64,000 nucleotides of DNA from RYN-230 sp963793825 (GTDB lineage: Bacteria; Actinomycetota; Actinomycetes; Streptosporangiales; Streptosporangiaceae), in assembly GCA_963793825.1 (NCBI GenBank), contig CAWCBE010000012.1, positions 681,182 through 745,181 of the forward strand, written 5' to 3'. Positions 25,232 to 33,980 of this stretch are shown in pieces (position 1 is the first letter of the stretch; every line of letters starts with the position of its first letter). The notes beneath the pieces were generated by a model. The model was given only the letters and a program-made list of their open reading frames with translations. It ran no database searches and was not told the origin of the DNA. Made by a program: the position numbers and the translations under genes.

Positions 25232-25430
25232 CCCAGGCACTCTCACCAGCACATCAGCCAGCGGGCGGGGCCGCCCCCCGCCCGCTGCCCCAGACCCGGC
25301 CCGGGCAGTATCCCCCCCACTGCCCGGGCCGGCTGATGCTCCGGCCGGGGCCGGGAAGCCCTGGCCCGCCACCCGGGGGGCTTCCCGGACCCGGTGGTAT
25401 CACCGGCGCCGGGCGGGGCGTTGGGGGGGT

Positions 25431-25886
25431 ATGGACGTGACCACGGCGGTGGGGCGCTGGCGGCTGGAACCACATCCGGAGGGCGGCTTCTACCGGGAGA
25501 CCTACCGGTCGGGGCTGCGCAGCATGCTCCCGGGCTGGCCCGGGGAACGGTCCCTGGCCACCGCGATCCTGTACCTGCTGCCCGCGGGCGAGCGGTCCGC
25601 GTGGCACCGGGTGCGCGGGGACGAGCTGTGGCTGTGGCAGGGCGGGGCGCCGATGGATCTGTTTATCGGGGGTGAGGCTCCTCCCAGGGGGGATGAGGCC
25701 CGGCAGGTCGGACCGGACCCGGCCGCGGGCCAGGAACTCCAGGTGCTGGTCCCGGCGGGCGCCTGGCAGTCCGCCGCCCCGGGCCGGTCCGCCGGCCCCG
25801 GCACCGCTGAGCCGTGGTCCCTGGTGGCCTGCCTGGTCGCGCCGGGCTTCGACTTCGCCGACTTCGAATTGCGCGGCGACGCCTGA
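25431..25886 (+). CDS. DUF985 cupin domain protein
   Basis: The 151-residue protein is one cupin barrel of the DUF985 type. Motifs are LEPHPEGGFYRETYRSG at the N-terminus, SLATAILYLLPAGERSAWHRVRGDELWLWQGG (metal-site motif 1, with its His and Glu), and VPAGAWQSAAP with SLVACLVAPGFDFADFEL at the end. Its substrate is unknown. It ends just before a strong hairpin shared with tRNA-Gln on the other strand. Confidence 0.88.
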   Translation: MDVTTAVGRWRLEPHPEGGFYRETYRSGLRSMLPGWPGERSLATAILYLLPAGERSAWHRVRGDELWLWQGGAPMDLFIGGEAPPRGDEARQVGPDPAAGQELQVLVPAGAWQSAAPGRSAGPGTAEPWSLVACLVAPGFDFADFELRGDA

Positions 25887-25892
25887 GACAAA

Positions 25893-25933
25893 GTAACGGC
25901 AGGACAGCCGCCTGGCGGCTGTCCTGCCGTTAC
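25893..25933. terminator. 18-bp hairpin terminator between cupin gene and tRNA-Gln
   Basis: GTAACGGCAGGACAGCCG (25893-25910) is perfectly inverted at 25916-25933 around a 5-nt loop. It follows the cupin stop codon by 7 nt and lies 8 nt beyond the 3' end of tRNA-Gln, so it can stop transcription from both sides. Confidence 0.8.
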
Positions 25934-25941
25934 CGGTACTG

Positions 25942-26013
25942 CTGGGGTACCAGGACTCGAACCTAGACTAACGGGGCCAGAACCCGTCGGGCTGCCAATT
26001 ACCCCATACCCCA
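25942..26013 (-). tRNA. tRNA-Gln (CUG)
   Basis: A 72-nt cloverleaf on the minus strand. The acceptor pairs TGGGGTA with TACCCCA, and the anticodon stem ACGGG/CCCGT encloses TTCTGGC (anticodon CTG). The T loop is TTCGAGT and the discriminator is G. It lies downstream of gltX. Together with gatCAB in this window it fits the indirect pathway, in which GltX charges tRNA-Gln with Glu and GatCAB amidates it. Confidence 0.93.
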
Positions 26014-26214
26014 CTGCGGCGAAGCACCGAGCCTAACGAACCCCGCTCGCGCCAGTGCAGTCTAGCCGAAACTGGGCCGTGTCCGCGAAAGCGAACCGGG
26101 GACCCGGCAGGCCCAGCGGCCCCACGGCCATTACTACATGGCTGGGACAGTCAGGCGCTTCAGACTGCCGCGATCCTTCATCCCTCCAGCGCCCCGCCGC
26201 GCACCCTCCCGCGG

Positions 26215-27717
26215 TCAGCCGGCCGCCTTGATGGCCCGGGCCAGCCGGGCCAGGGCCCGCTCCCGGCCGAGTAGTTCGATCGACTGGAACAAGGGCGGGG
26301 CCACCCGCCGCCCGGTCACCGCGACCCGCACCGGCGCGTACGCCACCCGCGGCTTGAGGCCCAGCCCGCCCGGCTCCACCAGGGCCGCGATCAGCGCCGC
26401 CTCGATGGCCTCGGAGGTCCACGGCTCGAGGGTGCTCAGCGCCCGCTCGGCGGCCTCGAGCACCGGGACCGCGTCCGGGGTGAGTATCTTCTCCGCGTCC
26501 TCGGGCTGCATCTCGAAGCCCGGCTCGCGGGCGAACAGGAAGCCGAGCATTCCCGCGGCCTCGGTGAGCCGGCGGATCCGGGTCTGGATGAGCGGCGCGG
26601 CCGCCCCGATCAGGGCCGCCTCCTCCGGGCTGACCGGGTCCCCGATGACCCCGGCCCGCTGCAGGAACGGGATGATCCGGGCGACGAAATCGTCCGGGTC
26701 CAGGGCCCGGATCTTGTCCCCGTTGATCGCCTCGAGCTTGCGCACGTCGAACTGGGCCGCGTTCTTGTTCACCCGGGCCAGGTCGAACTCGGCGGCCATC
26801 TCCTGCCGGGTGAACTCCTCCCGGTCATCACCGGGCGACCAGCCCAGCAACGCCAGGTAGTTATTGATCGCCTCGGGCAGGAAGCCCTCCTCGCGGTACC
26901 AGTTGACCGAGACGACCCCGTTCCGCTTGGACAGCCGCTGGCCGTCCTTGCCCAGCACGTACGGCAGGTGGGCGAAGACCGGGAACTCGTCCTCGGGCAC
27001 GCCCATGGCCCGGTACACGGCGATCTGCCGCGGCGTGGAGGACAGCAGGTCCTCGCCGCGCACCACGTGAGTGATCTTCATCAGCACGTCGTCCACCGCG
27101 ACGGCCAGCGTGTACAGCGGTGAGCCGTCGGCCCGGGCCAGCACGAAGTCCGGGACGTGCTGATGATCGAAGGTAACCCCACCGCGGACCAGGTCGGTGA
27201 AGGTCGTGGATCCCTCCGGCATCCGGAACCGGACTACCGGCCGCCGTCCTTCCGCCTCGTACGCGGCGACCTGCTCGGCGGTGAGCACGCGGCAGTGCCC
27301 GTCGTAGCCGCTCGGGCCGCCGCCGGCGCGGGCCGCGGCCCGGCGCTCGGCCAGCTCCTCGGGCGTGCAGTAGCAGTAGTAGGCGTGCCCGTCAGCGAGC
27401 AGCCTGGCCACCCAGTCCGCGTAGCTGCCCATCCGCTCGCTCTGCAGGTACGGGCCGTACGGGCCGCCCACCTCGGGGCCCTCGTCCCAGTCCAGGCCGA
27501 GCCAGCGCAGCGTGTCCAGCGCGGAAGCGATATAGGCGGGCGTGACCCGGGACTGGTCGGTGTCCTCGATGCGCAGCACGAACGTGCCGCCGGTGTGCCG
27601 GGCGAACGCCCAGTCGTACAGCGCGGTCCGGATGTTGCCCACGTGCAGGTCGCCGCTGGGCGACGGGGCGAACCGGACCCGGACCTGGCCCTCAGCGGCG
27701 GGCGGCTGCTCAGTCAC
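26215..27717 (-). CDS. gltX: Glutamyl-tRNA synthetase
   Basis: This 500-residue class I synthetase charges tRNA-Glu, and tRNA-Gln in the indirect pathway, with glutamate. The HIGH-type motif is HVGN (residues 25-28) in FAPSPSGDLHVGNIRTALYDW, and the KMSKS-type motif is RLSKR (about 261-265). The C-terminal anticodon-binding helical domain is present; length is normal. The start overlaps the end of the upstream FAA-hydrolase gene by 8 nt, so the two are co-transcribed. The tRNA-Gln and tRNA-Glu genes are directly downstream. Confidence 0.97.
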   Translation of the reverse strand: MTEQPPAAEGQVRVRFAPSPSGDLHVGNIRTALYDWAFARHTGGTFVLRIEDTDQSRVTPAYIASALDTLRWLGLDWDEGPEVGGPYGPYLQSERMGSYADWVARLLADGHAYYCYCTPEELAERRAAARAGGGPSGYDGHCRVLTAEQVAAYEAEGRRPVVRFRMPEGSTTFTDLVRGGVTFDHQHVPDFVLARADGSPLYTLAVAVDDVLMKITHVVRGEDLLSSTPRQIAVYRAMGVPEDEFPVFAHLPYVLGKDGQRLSKRNGVVSVNWYREEGFLPEAINNYLALLGWSPGDDREEFTRQEMAAEFDLARVNKNAAQFDVRKLEAINGDKIRALDPDDFVARIIPFLQRAGVIGDPVSPEEAALIGAAAPLIQTRIRRLTEAAGMLGFLFAREPGFEMQPEDAEKILTPDAVPVLEAAERALSTLEPWTSEAIEAALIAALVEPGGLGLKPRVAYAPVRVAVTGRRVAPPLFQSIELLGRERALARLARAIKAAG

Positions 27718-28564
27718 GGCCCACCACCCGGTTAGCCAGCGAGCCGATGGTGTCCACGGTCACGGTTACCTCGTCTCCATCATTCAGCGGGCCCACCCCG
27801 GCGGGCGTCCCGGTCAGCAGCACATCACCGGGCAGCAGGGTCATCACCGTGCTCACGTATTCGATCAGCGCCGGCACGTCGTAGAGCAGTTCCGAGGTCC
27901 GGGCCTGCTGCCGGACCTCCCCGTTCACCCTCGTGGTGAGCTCCAGGTCGGCCGGGTCAACGTCGGTCTCGATCCACGGCCCCAGCGGGCAGAACGTGTC
28001 GAACCCCTTGGCCCGGGTCCACTGCCCGTCCCGGGCCTGCAGGTCGCGGGCGGTCACGTCGTTCGCGCAGGTATAGCCGAAGATAACCTCGGCCGCCTGG
28101 GCGGCGGGCACCTCACGGCACAGCCGGCCGATGATGACGGCCATCTCGCCTTCGTAGTCCACCCGCTGGGTGAGTTTGACGGGGTAGGCGATCTCGTCCC
28201 CGTGGCCGACCACCGAGGTGGACGGCTTGAGGTACAGCACCGGTTCGCCGCCCGGCCCGGAGCCCACCGGCTCCGCCTCGCCGGGGCTCATCTCCCGGGG
28301 GTGCCCGGCGTAGTTACCGCCGGCCGCGATCACCTTGCTGGGCAGCACCGGCGCCAGCAGGCGCACCTGGTCCAGGGGGTAGGTGGCCCCGGTGAACTGG
28401 ACGCTGCCCCGCCCCGGTCCGAACGGGTGCCCGCGCAGTTCAGCGATGATGGTCAGGCCGCGGATCCCGGCGACAGACGGCCCGGCCGCGGACCCGTCCG
28501 ACTGGGTCTCGCCCACCACGCCGTAGGCCACGTCGCCGCCTTTGGCGAATCTCGCGATGCGCAC
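27710..28564 (-). CDS. Fumarylacetoacetate hydrolase family protein
   Basis: The 284-residue protein is a FAH-fold metal-dependent enzyme. It shows KVIAAGGNYAGHPREM, PVLYLKPSTSVVGHGDEI, the metal-site DYEGEMAVIIG, GYTCANDVTARDLQ, DGQWTRAKGFDTFCPLGPWI, and the C-terminal LLPGDVLLTGTPAGVGPL. Family members act as hydrolases, decarboxylases or isomerases on acylpyruvates and related compounds; the substrate is unknown. A gene of this family just upstream of gltX is a recurrent actinobacterial arrangement. Confidence 0.93.
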   Translation of the reverse strand: MRIARFAKGGDVAYGVVGETQSDGSAAGPSVAGIRGLTIIAELRGHPFGPGRGSVQFTGATYPLDQVRLLAPVLPSKVIAAGGNYAGHPREMSPGEAEPVGSGPGGEPVLYLKPSTSVVGHGDEIAYPVKLTQRVDYEGEMAVIIGRLCREVPAAQAAEVIFGYTCANDVTARDLQARDGQWTRAKGFDTFCPLGPWIETDVDPADLELTTRVNGEVRQQARTSELLYDVPALIEYVSTVMTLLPGDVLLTGTPAGVGPLNDGDEVTVTVDTIGSLANRVVGRD

Positions 28565-28678
28565 CGCTCACCCTCACCCGATGTCAGTCCACCCCTGCCC
28601 CGGCCGGCGGGCGGCCATGCTCTAGAGCCTACTGAGCGTCAGGGCCGGCCCGGTGCCAAGCCGGCCCGGGGCCGCGGG

Positions 28679-28924
28679 CTACTGCAGGTAGCCCTCTACC
28701 TCGGAGGCGGGACGCGGCGTCGTGCCGGACGGGTCCTCGCCGAACTCGCGGCGGGCGCGGCGCTGGCGCAGCAGGTCCCAGCACTGGTCCAGGGCCTCCT
28801 CCACGGAACGCAGCCGGGCCCGCTCCTCATCGCTGGACAGGGCGCCCTCGGCCACCTTGGCCCGCAGGTCGTGCTCGGTCTCGATCAGCTCGTCGATGTG
28901 CCCGAGGATCTCCTTGTCATCCAT
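28679..28924 (-). CDS. DUF2630 family protein
   Basis: The 81-residue protein begins MDDKEILGHIDELIETEHDLRAKVAEGALSSDEERARLRSVEEALDQCWDLLRQRRARREFG, one long helical hairpin typical of DUF2630; function unknown. A TACGGT -10 box ends 6 nt before the ATG (28931-28936 on the complementary strand), so the mRNA is probably leaderless. It stands alone between the SDR gene and the FAA-hydrolase gene. Confidence 0.9.
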   Translation of the reverse strand: MDDKEILGHIDELIETEHDLRAKVAEGALSSDEERARLRSVEEALDQCWDLLRQRRARREFGEDPSGTTPRPASEVEGYLQ

Positions 28925-29004
28925 GGCTCAACCGTAAGGGTGACCGGCCGGTAAGCGGACGGCGGGGCCGCCCGCACCTGGCCGCCGGGCGCTACCCTGG
29001 GCCG

Positions 29005-29712
29005 GTGCCGGTACCCGTGTTCCTGATCACCGGTGCGTCGGGCGGCATCGGGGCAGCCACCGCCCGGGCCGCCGTCGCGGCCGGGTACCGGGTGGTGCTC
29101 AGCGGCCGCCGGCAGGCTCCGCTGCGCGACCTGGCCGCCGAGCTGGGCGGCCCCGGCCGGGCCCACGCGGCCCCCTGCGACGTGACCGACTGGGCCCAGC
29201 TGCGCGCGCTGGCTGGCGAGGTGGGTGAACGGTTCGGGCGGCTGGATGTGGCGTTCGCCGGCGCGGGCATGTCCGCGGCCACCTCGTTCCTCGGCCGGGA
29301 CGGCCTGCCGCCCGAGCAGTGGCCGGACTTGGTCGGCAGCAACGTCCTGGGGCCGGCCCTGACCGCCCGGGCGGTGCTGCCCGCCCTGGCGCAGGCGCGC
29401 GGGCACCTGCTGCTGTCTGGCTCGGTGGCAGGCCGGGTGGTCCGGCCAGGGAGCCTGTACTCGGCCACCAAGTGGGCGGTGAGTGCGCTGGCCGCGGGCA
29501 TCCGGGCCGAATGCGTGGGCACCGGCGTGCGGGTCACCCTGATCCAGCCGGGACTGACCGACAGCGGGCCGGTGGGCCCGGGCCGGCAGGCCGACCCCAA
29601 GCTGGCACCGGCCGATGTGGCCGCCGCGGTCATGTACGCGGTCGGCCAGCCGCCCGGGGTGGATGTCAGTGAGATCGTGCTCCGGCCGGTCGGCCAGGAT
29701 CCGTTTCGCTGA
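29005..29712 (+). CDS. Short-chain dehydrogenase/reductase
   Basis: This 235-residue classical SDR has the cofactor motif TGASGGIG (about 9-16), an Arg pair (SGRRQAP) after beta strand 2 favouring NADPH, AGAGMS in place of NNAG, catalytic Ser in LLLSGSVAG and the YSATK active site. The substrate is unknown. The GTG start sits 6 nt after TACCCT (28993-28998), a leaderless layout. Its last 47 bp overlap the convergent MFS gene. Confidence 0.92.
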   Translation: MPVPVFLITGASGGIGAATARAAVAAGYRVVLSGRRQAPLRDLAAELGGPGRAHAAPCDVTDWAQLRALAGEVGERFGRLDVAFAGAGMSAATSFLGRDGLPPEQWPDLVGSNVLGPALTARAVLPALAQARGHLLLSGSVAGRVVRPGSLYSATKWAVSALAAGIRAECVGTGVRVTLIQPGLTDSGPVGPGRQADPKLAPADVAAAVMYAVGQPPGVDVSEIVLRPVGQDPFR

Positions 29713-30931
29713 CCGCGGGTACCGGGGCTCTCAGCGGCGGTTCGAGGACACCCGCGAACGCCGCGACGCCTAAGGCGAGCACGGCCGTCATGCCCAGGGC
29801 GGCCGGCAAGCCCGCCAGGCTCGCGAGCCCGCCGACCAGCGCAGGGCCGCCGACCAGGCCCAGGTAGCCGAGGCCCGCCACCCGGGCGATGCCCCCGCCC
29901 GGCCAGTCCGGGGCGACCCGCCCGGCCGCCGAGAACATCTGCGGAATCGTGCAGGACAAGCCGCCGCCGCAGGCGGCGAACCCGATGACCGCTCCGGGCA
30001 GGTCGTGGCTGAGCAGTACCGAAGCCAGCCCGGCCGCGGCCAGCAGCCCGCACCTGCGGACCGTGCCCGTGGGACCGTACCGGGCGGCCAGCCGATCGCC
30101 GACCAGCCGCCCCGCGGCCATCGCGAGGGAGAAGGCGGCGAACCCGGCTGCCGCGAGCCCCCGCGAGACCCCCAGGTCGTCCCGCAGGTAAAGGCCGCTC
30201 CAGGTGGCCGCGGTGCCCTCAGCGATCAGGCAGCACAGTGCGAGCAGGCCGAGTGCGGTCAGCCGGGACGAGCCCGGGCCTCGCCGTCCGCGATCCTCAT
30301 CTCGCCGGGCCCGGCGGCGGCACCGGGTGCCCGGTGAGCACCGGATCCGCAGGCAGCGCCGGCCGGGCGGGTGGCGCGGGCGGGCTATCGGGCGGCCTCC
30401 GGGCCCGGCGGCGTCGCCCGGCAGCCAGCGCCCGGCGATCAGCACGGTGGCCGTGCCCGCCACGGCAATGCCGACGGCACCGGCCGGACCGGCCCGGAGC
30501 CAGGCCAGCAGGCCGCCCAGGACTGCCCCGGCCAGTCCGCCGAGGCTGAAGGATGCGTAGAACGAAGCCATCAGCGGCCGGCCGAGGGCCTGCTCCATCC
30601 GGACACCCTGCGCGGTCAAGGCCACGGTCAGCAGGCCGCCGGTGATACCAAAGGACAGCAGCACGCCGATGACCGCACCTAAGGTGCCGGCCGTGCACAG
30701 GGCCAGCGGCAAGACCGCGACGGCCAGCCCGGCCAGCCGGCACAGCCGGGCGCCACCTAACCAGTCAGCCAGCCGGCCGGCCAGCGGCATCACCGCGACC
30801 AGCCCGGCCGGACCCACCAGCAGGGACAGGCCCAGCAGCCCGTCGGTTAGGTGCAGCCGTGCCTTGACGCCGGGGATCCGGGCGACCCAGATGCCCTCGG
30901 CCAGGCCGAGGATCACGAAGTGGGCCAGCAC
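29666..30931 (-). CDS. Major facilitator superfamily transporter
   Basis: About 421 residues and 12 predicted helices. The N-terminal half (LAEGIWVARIPGVKARL, DGLLGLSLLVGPAGLVAVMPLAGRLADWLG) has the usual motif-A position between helices 2 and 3. The central cytoplasmic loop is unusually Arg-rich (about residues 178-225). GTG at 30931 is the only credible start, but the open frame continues upstream with LRCARA, so the N-terminus is uncertain. The substrate is unknown; the sequence pattern recalls the FucP/YbjJ-like exporters. It is convergent with the SDR gene. Confidence 0.85.
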   Translation of the reverse strand: MLAHFVILGLAEGIWVARIPGVKARLHLTDGLLGLSLLVGPAGLVAVMPLAGRLADWLGGARLCRLAGLAVAVLPLALCTAGTLGAVIGVLLSFGITGGLLTVALTAQGVRMEQALGRPLMASFYASFSLGGLAGAVLGGLLAWLRAGPAGAVGIAVAGTATVLIAGRWLPGDAAGPGGRPIARPRHPPGRRCLRIRCSPGTRCRRRARRDEDRGRRGPGSSRLTALGLLALCCLIAEGTAATWSGLYLRDDLGVSRGLAAAGFAAFSLAMAAGRLVGDRLAARYGPTGTVRRCGLLAAAGLASVLLSHDLPGAVIGFAACGGGLSCTIPQMFSAAGRVAPDWPGGGIARVAGLGYLGLVGGPALVGGLASLAGLPAALGMTAVLALGVAAFAGVLEPPLRAPVPAVSETDPGRPAGARSH

Positions 30932-31142
30932 GGCCGCCCGCGCGCAGCGCAGCTCACCAGGCGGCGCATCCCGGCCGGGGAGAACCCGTGCAGCGCTAGC
31001 AGCGGCCTGGTAGCCACTGGCTAGCGGTGAGCCGGGGTCTGGAGCTCGGCCGTAGGTACGGAGGCTGATGCCGGAACCATACCGGCAAGTTCGGTCTCCG
31101 TAACACTATGCAACGTATTCATTTCGGTGAGCTACTTTATTG

Positions 31143-32762
31143 TTACTCAGCCTGGACGTCTTGCTCGGACGGCTGGTAGCCAGCTCGCAGCAGTGCGTAA
31201 CTGACAGCTTCCTCCAGCGCGTGCCAGGACGCGGCGATGATGTTCTCGTCCACCCCGACGGTGCTCCAGGCGCCGTCGGCCGCGCCGGTGCCGTCACTGG
31301 AGGTGATGAGCACCCGGGTCACCGCGCCGGTGCCGTGCGACCCTTCCAGGATGCGGACCTTGTAGTCGGCCAGCTCCAGCCGGGCCAGCTCGGGGTAGAG
31401 CCGCTCCAGGGCCATCCGGAGGGCCTTATCGAGCGAGTTGACCGGCCCGTTGCCCTCGCCGGTGGCGACGATCCGCTCGCCCTTGGCCGCCAGCTTGACG
31501 GTGGCCTCGCTGACGACTTCGCCGCCCGGCCGCTGCTCGACGATGACCCGCCACGATTCCACGGTGAAGTGGCGCAGCTCCTGGCCGGCCAGCTCGTCGC
31601 GGAGCAGCAGCTCGAAAGAGGCGTCCGCGGCCTCGAAGGTGTAACCGCGGGCTTCCATGTCCTTCACCCGGTTCACCACCCGGCCGACCGTGTCCTTGTC
31701 CCCGGACAGGTCATAGCCGAGCTGCTTGCCCTTGATCTCCACGGACGCCCGCCCGGCCATGTCGGAGACCAGCATCCGCATGTCGTTCCCGACCAGCGCC
31801 GGGTCGATGTGCTGGTAGAGCATCGGGTCCACCTTGACCGCCGAGGCGTGCAGGCCGGCCTTGTGGGCGAAGGCCGAGTAGCCGACATACGGCTGGTGCG
31901 TGCCCGGGGTGACGTTGGTGACCTCGCTGATGGCGTGCGCCACCCGGCTCATCTCGGCCAGGCACCCCTCAGGCAGGACGACCTGGCCCTTCTTGAGCTG
32001 CAGCCCGGCCACCACGCTGAACAGGTTCGCGTTCCCGGCCCGCTCCCCGTAGCCGTTGGCGCAGCCCTGCACATGGGTGACGCCGGCGTCCACCGCGACC
32101 AGGCTGTTGGCCACCGCGCAGGCGGTGTCGTCGTGACAGTGGATGCCGAGCCGGGCGCCGGTGGCCGCGGCTACCGCACCGACCGCGTCGCCGAGCTCAC
32201 CAGGGAGCATGCCCCCGTTCGTGTCGCACAGGGCGACCACGTCCGCCCCGGCCTCGGCGGCCACCCGCACCACCTCCAGCGCGTAGCCGGGGTCTGACCG
32301 GTACCCGTCGAAGAAGTGCTCCGCGTCGAGGAACACCCGCTGGCCCTCGGCGCGCAGATGACGGACGGTGTCGCGGATCATGGCCAGGTTCTCTTCCGGC
32401 GTGGTGCGCAGCGCCAGCCGGACGTGCCGGTCGTGACTCTTGGCCACCAGAGTCACGACCGGCGCCCCGGACTCACGCAGTGCGGCGACCTGAGGGTCGT
32501 CGGCCGCCTGCACGCCGGGCCGGCGGGTCGCGCCGAACGCGGCGAGCTGCGCATGCCGGAGATCTAGTTCCGCGGCGGCCCGGCGGAAGAACTCGGTGTC
32601 CTTGGGGATGGCACCGGGCCAGCCACCCTCGATGAAGCCGACACCGAACTCGTCCAGCCGCCGGGCGATCGCCAGCTTGTCGGCGACGGTGAGGCTCAGC
32701 CCTTCCTGCTGGGCGCCGTCGCGCAGCGTGGTGTCGTAGACATGGAACGTGTCGTCCATCAT
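31143..32762 (-). CDS. cimA: (R)-citramalate synthase
   Basis: The 539-residue enzyme condenses pyruvate and acetyl-CoA to citramalate, the threonine-independent route to isoleucine. The DRE-TIM metallolyase barrel begins YDTTLRDGAQQEGLSLT; the metal-site HCHDD, and NGYGERAGNANL, follow. The C-terminal LeuA-type regulatory domain (about 410-539) would bind isoleucine. The length and the GAQQEGLS variant separate it from 2-isopropylmalate synthase. It is preceded by a leader peptide with three consecutive Ile codons and a terminator hairpin, consistent with isoleucine attenuation. Confidence 0.93.
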   Translation of the reverse strand: MMDDTFHVYDTTLRDGAQQEGLSLTVADKLAIARRLDEFGVGFIEGGWPGAIPKDTEFFRRAAAELDLRHAQLAAFGATRRPGVQAADDPQVAALRESGAPVVTLVAKSHDRHVRLALRTTPEENLAMIRDTVRHLRAEGQRVFLDAEHFFDGYRSDPGYALEVVRVAAEAGADVVALCDTNGGMLPGELGDAVGAVAAATGARLGIHCHDDTACAVANSLVAVDAGVTHVQGCANGYGERAGNANLFSVVAGLQLKKGQVVLPEGCLAEMSRVAHAISEVTNVTPGTHQPYVGYSAFAHKAGLHASAVKVDPMLYQHIDPALVGNDMRMLVSDMAGRASVEIKGKQLGYDLSGDKDTVGRVVNRVKDMEARGYTFEAADASFELLLRDELAGQELRHFTVESWRVIVEQRPGGEVVSEATVKLAAKGERIVATGEGNGPVNSLDKALRMALERLYPELARLELADYKVRILEGSHGTGAVTRVLITSSDGTGAADGAWSTVGVDENIIAASWHALEEAVSYALLRAGYQPSEQDVQAE

Positions 32763-32837
32763 GACCTTGGTCCGTCTCTTCCCGCGGCTCGGGCGCCGCT
32801 GCCGGGTGGCTGTCCTCGCGCTGCCTTGGCTGACCGC

Positions 32838-32870
32838 AAAAAAAGACCCCTCGCGGCATGCGAGAGGTCT
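32838..32870 (-). terminator. Attenuator terminator of cimA
   Basis: On the minus strand AGACCTCTCGC pairs with GCGAGGGGTCT around ATGCC and is followed by seven T, a true intrinsic terminator 76 nt before the cimA start. It follows the leader peptide stop by 25 nt, the classic position for transcription attenuation. Confidence 0.85.
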
Positions 32871-32895
32871 GCGCGTCGGCGGAGCGAGTAGATCG

Positions 32896-32940
32896 CTAGG
32901 TGCCGACGCGCCTGCCGATAATGATGCGGCCGGACGTCAT
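32896..32940 (-). CDS. cimA leader peptide (Ile-rich)
   Basis: A 14-residue peptide, MTSGRIIIGRRVGT, is encoded upstream of the attenuator. Its three consecutive isoleucine codons (ATC ATT ATC) fit ribosome-mediated attenuation by charged tRNA-Ile. When isoleucine is scarce, stalling would prevent the terminator forming and let cimA be transcribed. Confidence 0.8.
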   Translation of the reverse strand: MTSGRIIIGRRVGT

Positions 32941-33055
32941 GTACTCAGTGTGACATACCTGCCCGGGTGCTCGCACCGCGATTGATCCAGCGGGGTGCGC
33001 CCGCCCGCCCATGCCGTGCCCATGGAGCCCGCGAATTACCGGTCTAGCAGGCCGC

Positions 33056-33703
33056 TCAGGCATGCCCTGAGCCTGGTTGTGGCCGGGCGAGGGGGAGAAA
33101 AACTTCATCAACGATCCCCCGGAGGACGCTGTCAGGCGGTGGCGTGCGGGCCAGGAAGATCTGATGGCGGTACAGGTCGGCGGGGAGCGTGACGATCACC
33201 GGGCTGAGGTTGCTCCGGACCTCACCGCGCTCGGCGGCGCGCTTGAGGATCATGGCCATGACCTCCGCGCCAAGGGGCAGCACCTGGTCCTGGATGCGCG
33301 GGAACAGGTCGCCGTCGGCGAAGTAATCGCCGAGCAGACCGTAAGCGGTTCCCGGGCCGATGTCCGCTAGCCGGGCTGATACCCGCCGCAGCAGGGCGAG
33401 CACGTCGCCGCGCAGGCTGCCGGTATCCGGTATTTCGCCCGCCAGCATGGGCCGGTGGCGGTGCAGGGCAGCGATCACCAGCTCGGGCCGGCTGCGCCAG
33501 CGGCGGTACAGGACGGCCCGGCTGGTGCCGGCCCGGTCGGCGACGGCTTCCATCCTCAGGCGGGCATAACCGACGGTCTCGAGCTCCGCCCAGGCGGCGT
33601 CGAGCAGCGCCGCTTCGAGCGCGGCGCCGCGGCGCCGCGTCTTTCCGCCGCTGTGCGGCTGCCGTCGGGTAGCGGGCCTGAGCGCGTCTGGCGGTGTGGT
33701 CAT
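33056..33703 (-). CDS. TetR/AcrR family transcriptional regulator
   Basis: The 215-residue protein has the TetR N-terminal HTH: ALLDAAWAELETVGYARLRMEAVADRAGTSRAVLYRRWRSRPELVIAAL (about 33-82), preceded by a basic arm. The C-terminal ligand domain (LRGDVLALLRRVSARLADIGPGTAYGLLGDYF) resembles TetR_C_11-type regulators. The target is unknown. It lies on the same strand as cimA but is separated by the attenuator leader, so it is probably an unrelated insertion into the amino acid gene block. Confidence 0.88.
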   Translation of the reverse strand: MTTPPDALRPATRRQPHSGGKTRRRGAALEAALLDAAWAELETVGYARLRMEAVADRAGTSRAVLYRRWRSRPELVIAALHRHRPMLAGEIPDTGSLRGDVLALLRRVSARLADIGPGTAYGLLGDYFADGDLFPRIQDQVLPLGAEVMAMILKRAAERGEVRSNLSPVIVTLPADLYRHQIFLARTPPPDSVLRGIVDEVFLPLARPQPGSGHA

Positions 33704-33980
33704 GCTCCTCCCGGAGGCGCGGCCGGCGGCCCGCTGGCGGTGATCGCCCCGGCCCCGAGACGGCTACCCCCATCCATCTACACGTGCACCGCACCGCCAT
33801 CGGTTCAACACCCCCCGACCGCACCGCGCAGTGGGTGATCACCGCATGCTCCAGGCGGTGTCCGTGCCGGGTGCGCAGGCGTACCCGATGCTCACGTCCG
33901 GATGGAGCACGCCCGCGCCGGCCGTGACAGGCGGCCCGCGCGCCGACCAGGGCCAGCCAGCGCACCCGGCACGGGCCCCC

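Noticed and set aside
25243..25430. GC-rich inverted repeats between the GlsB and cupin genes
   Set aside because: Composition alone gives such pairings; no clean stem comparable to the terminator at 25893.
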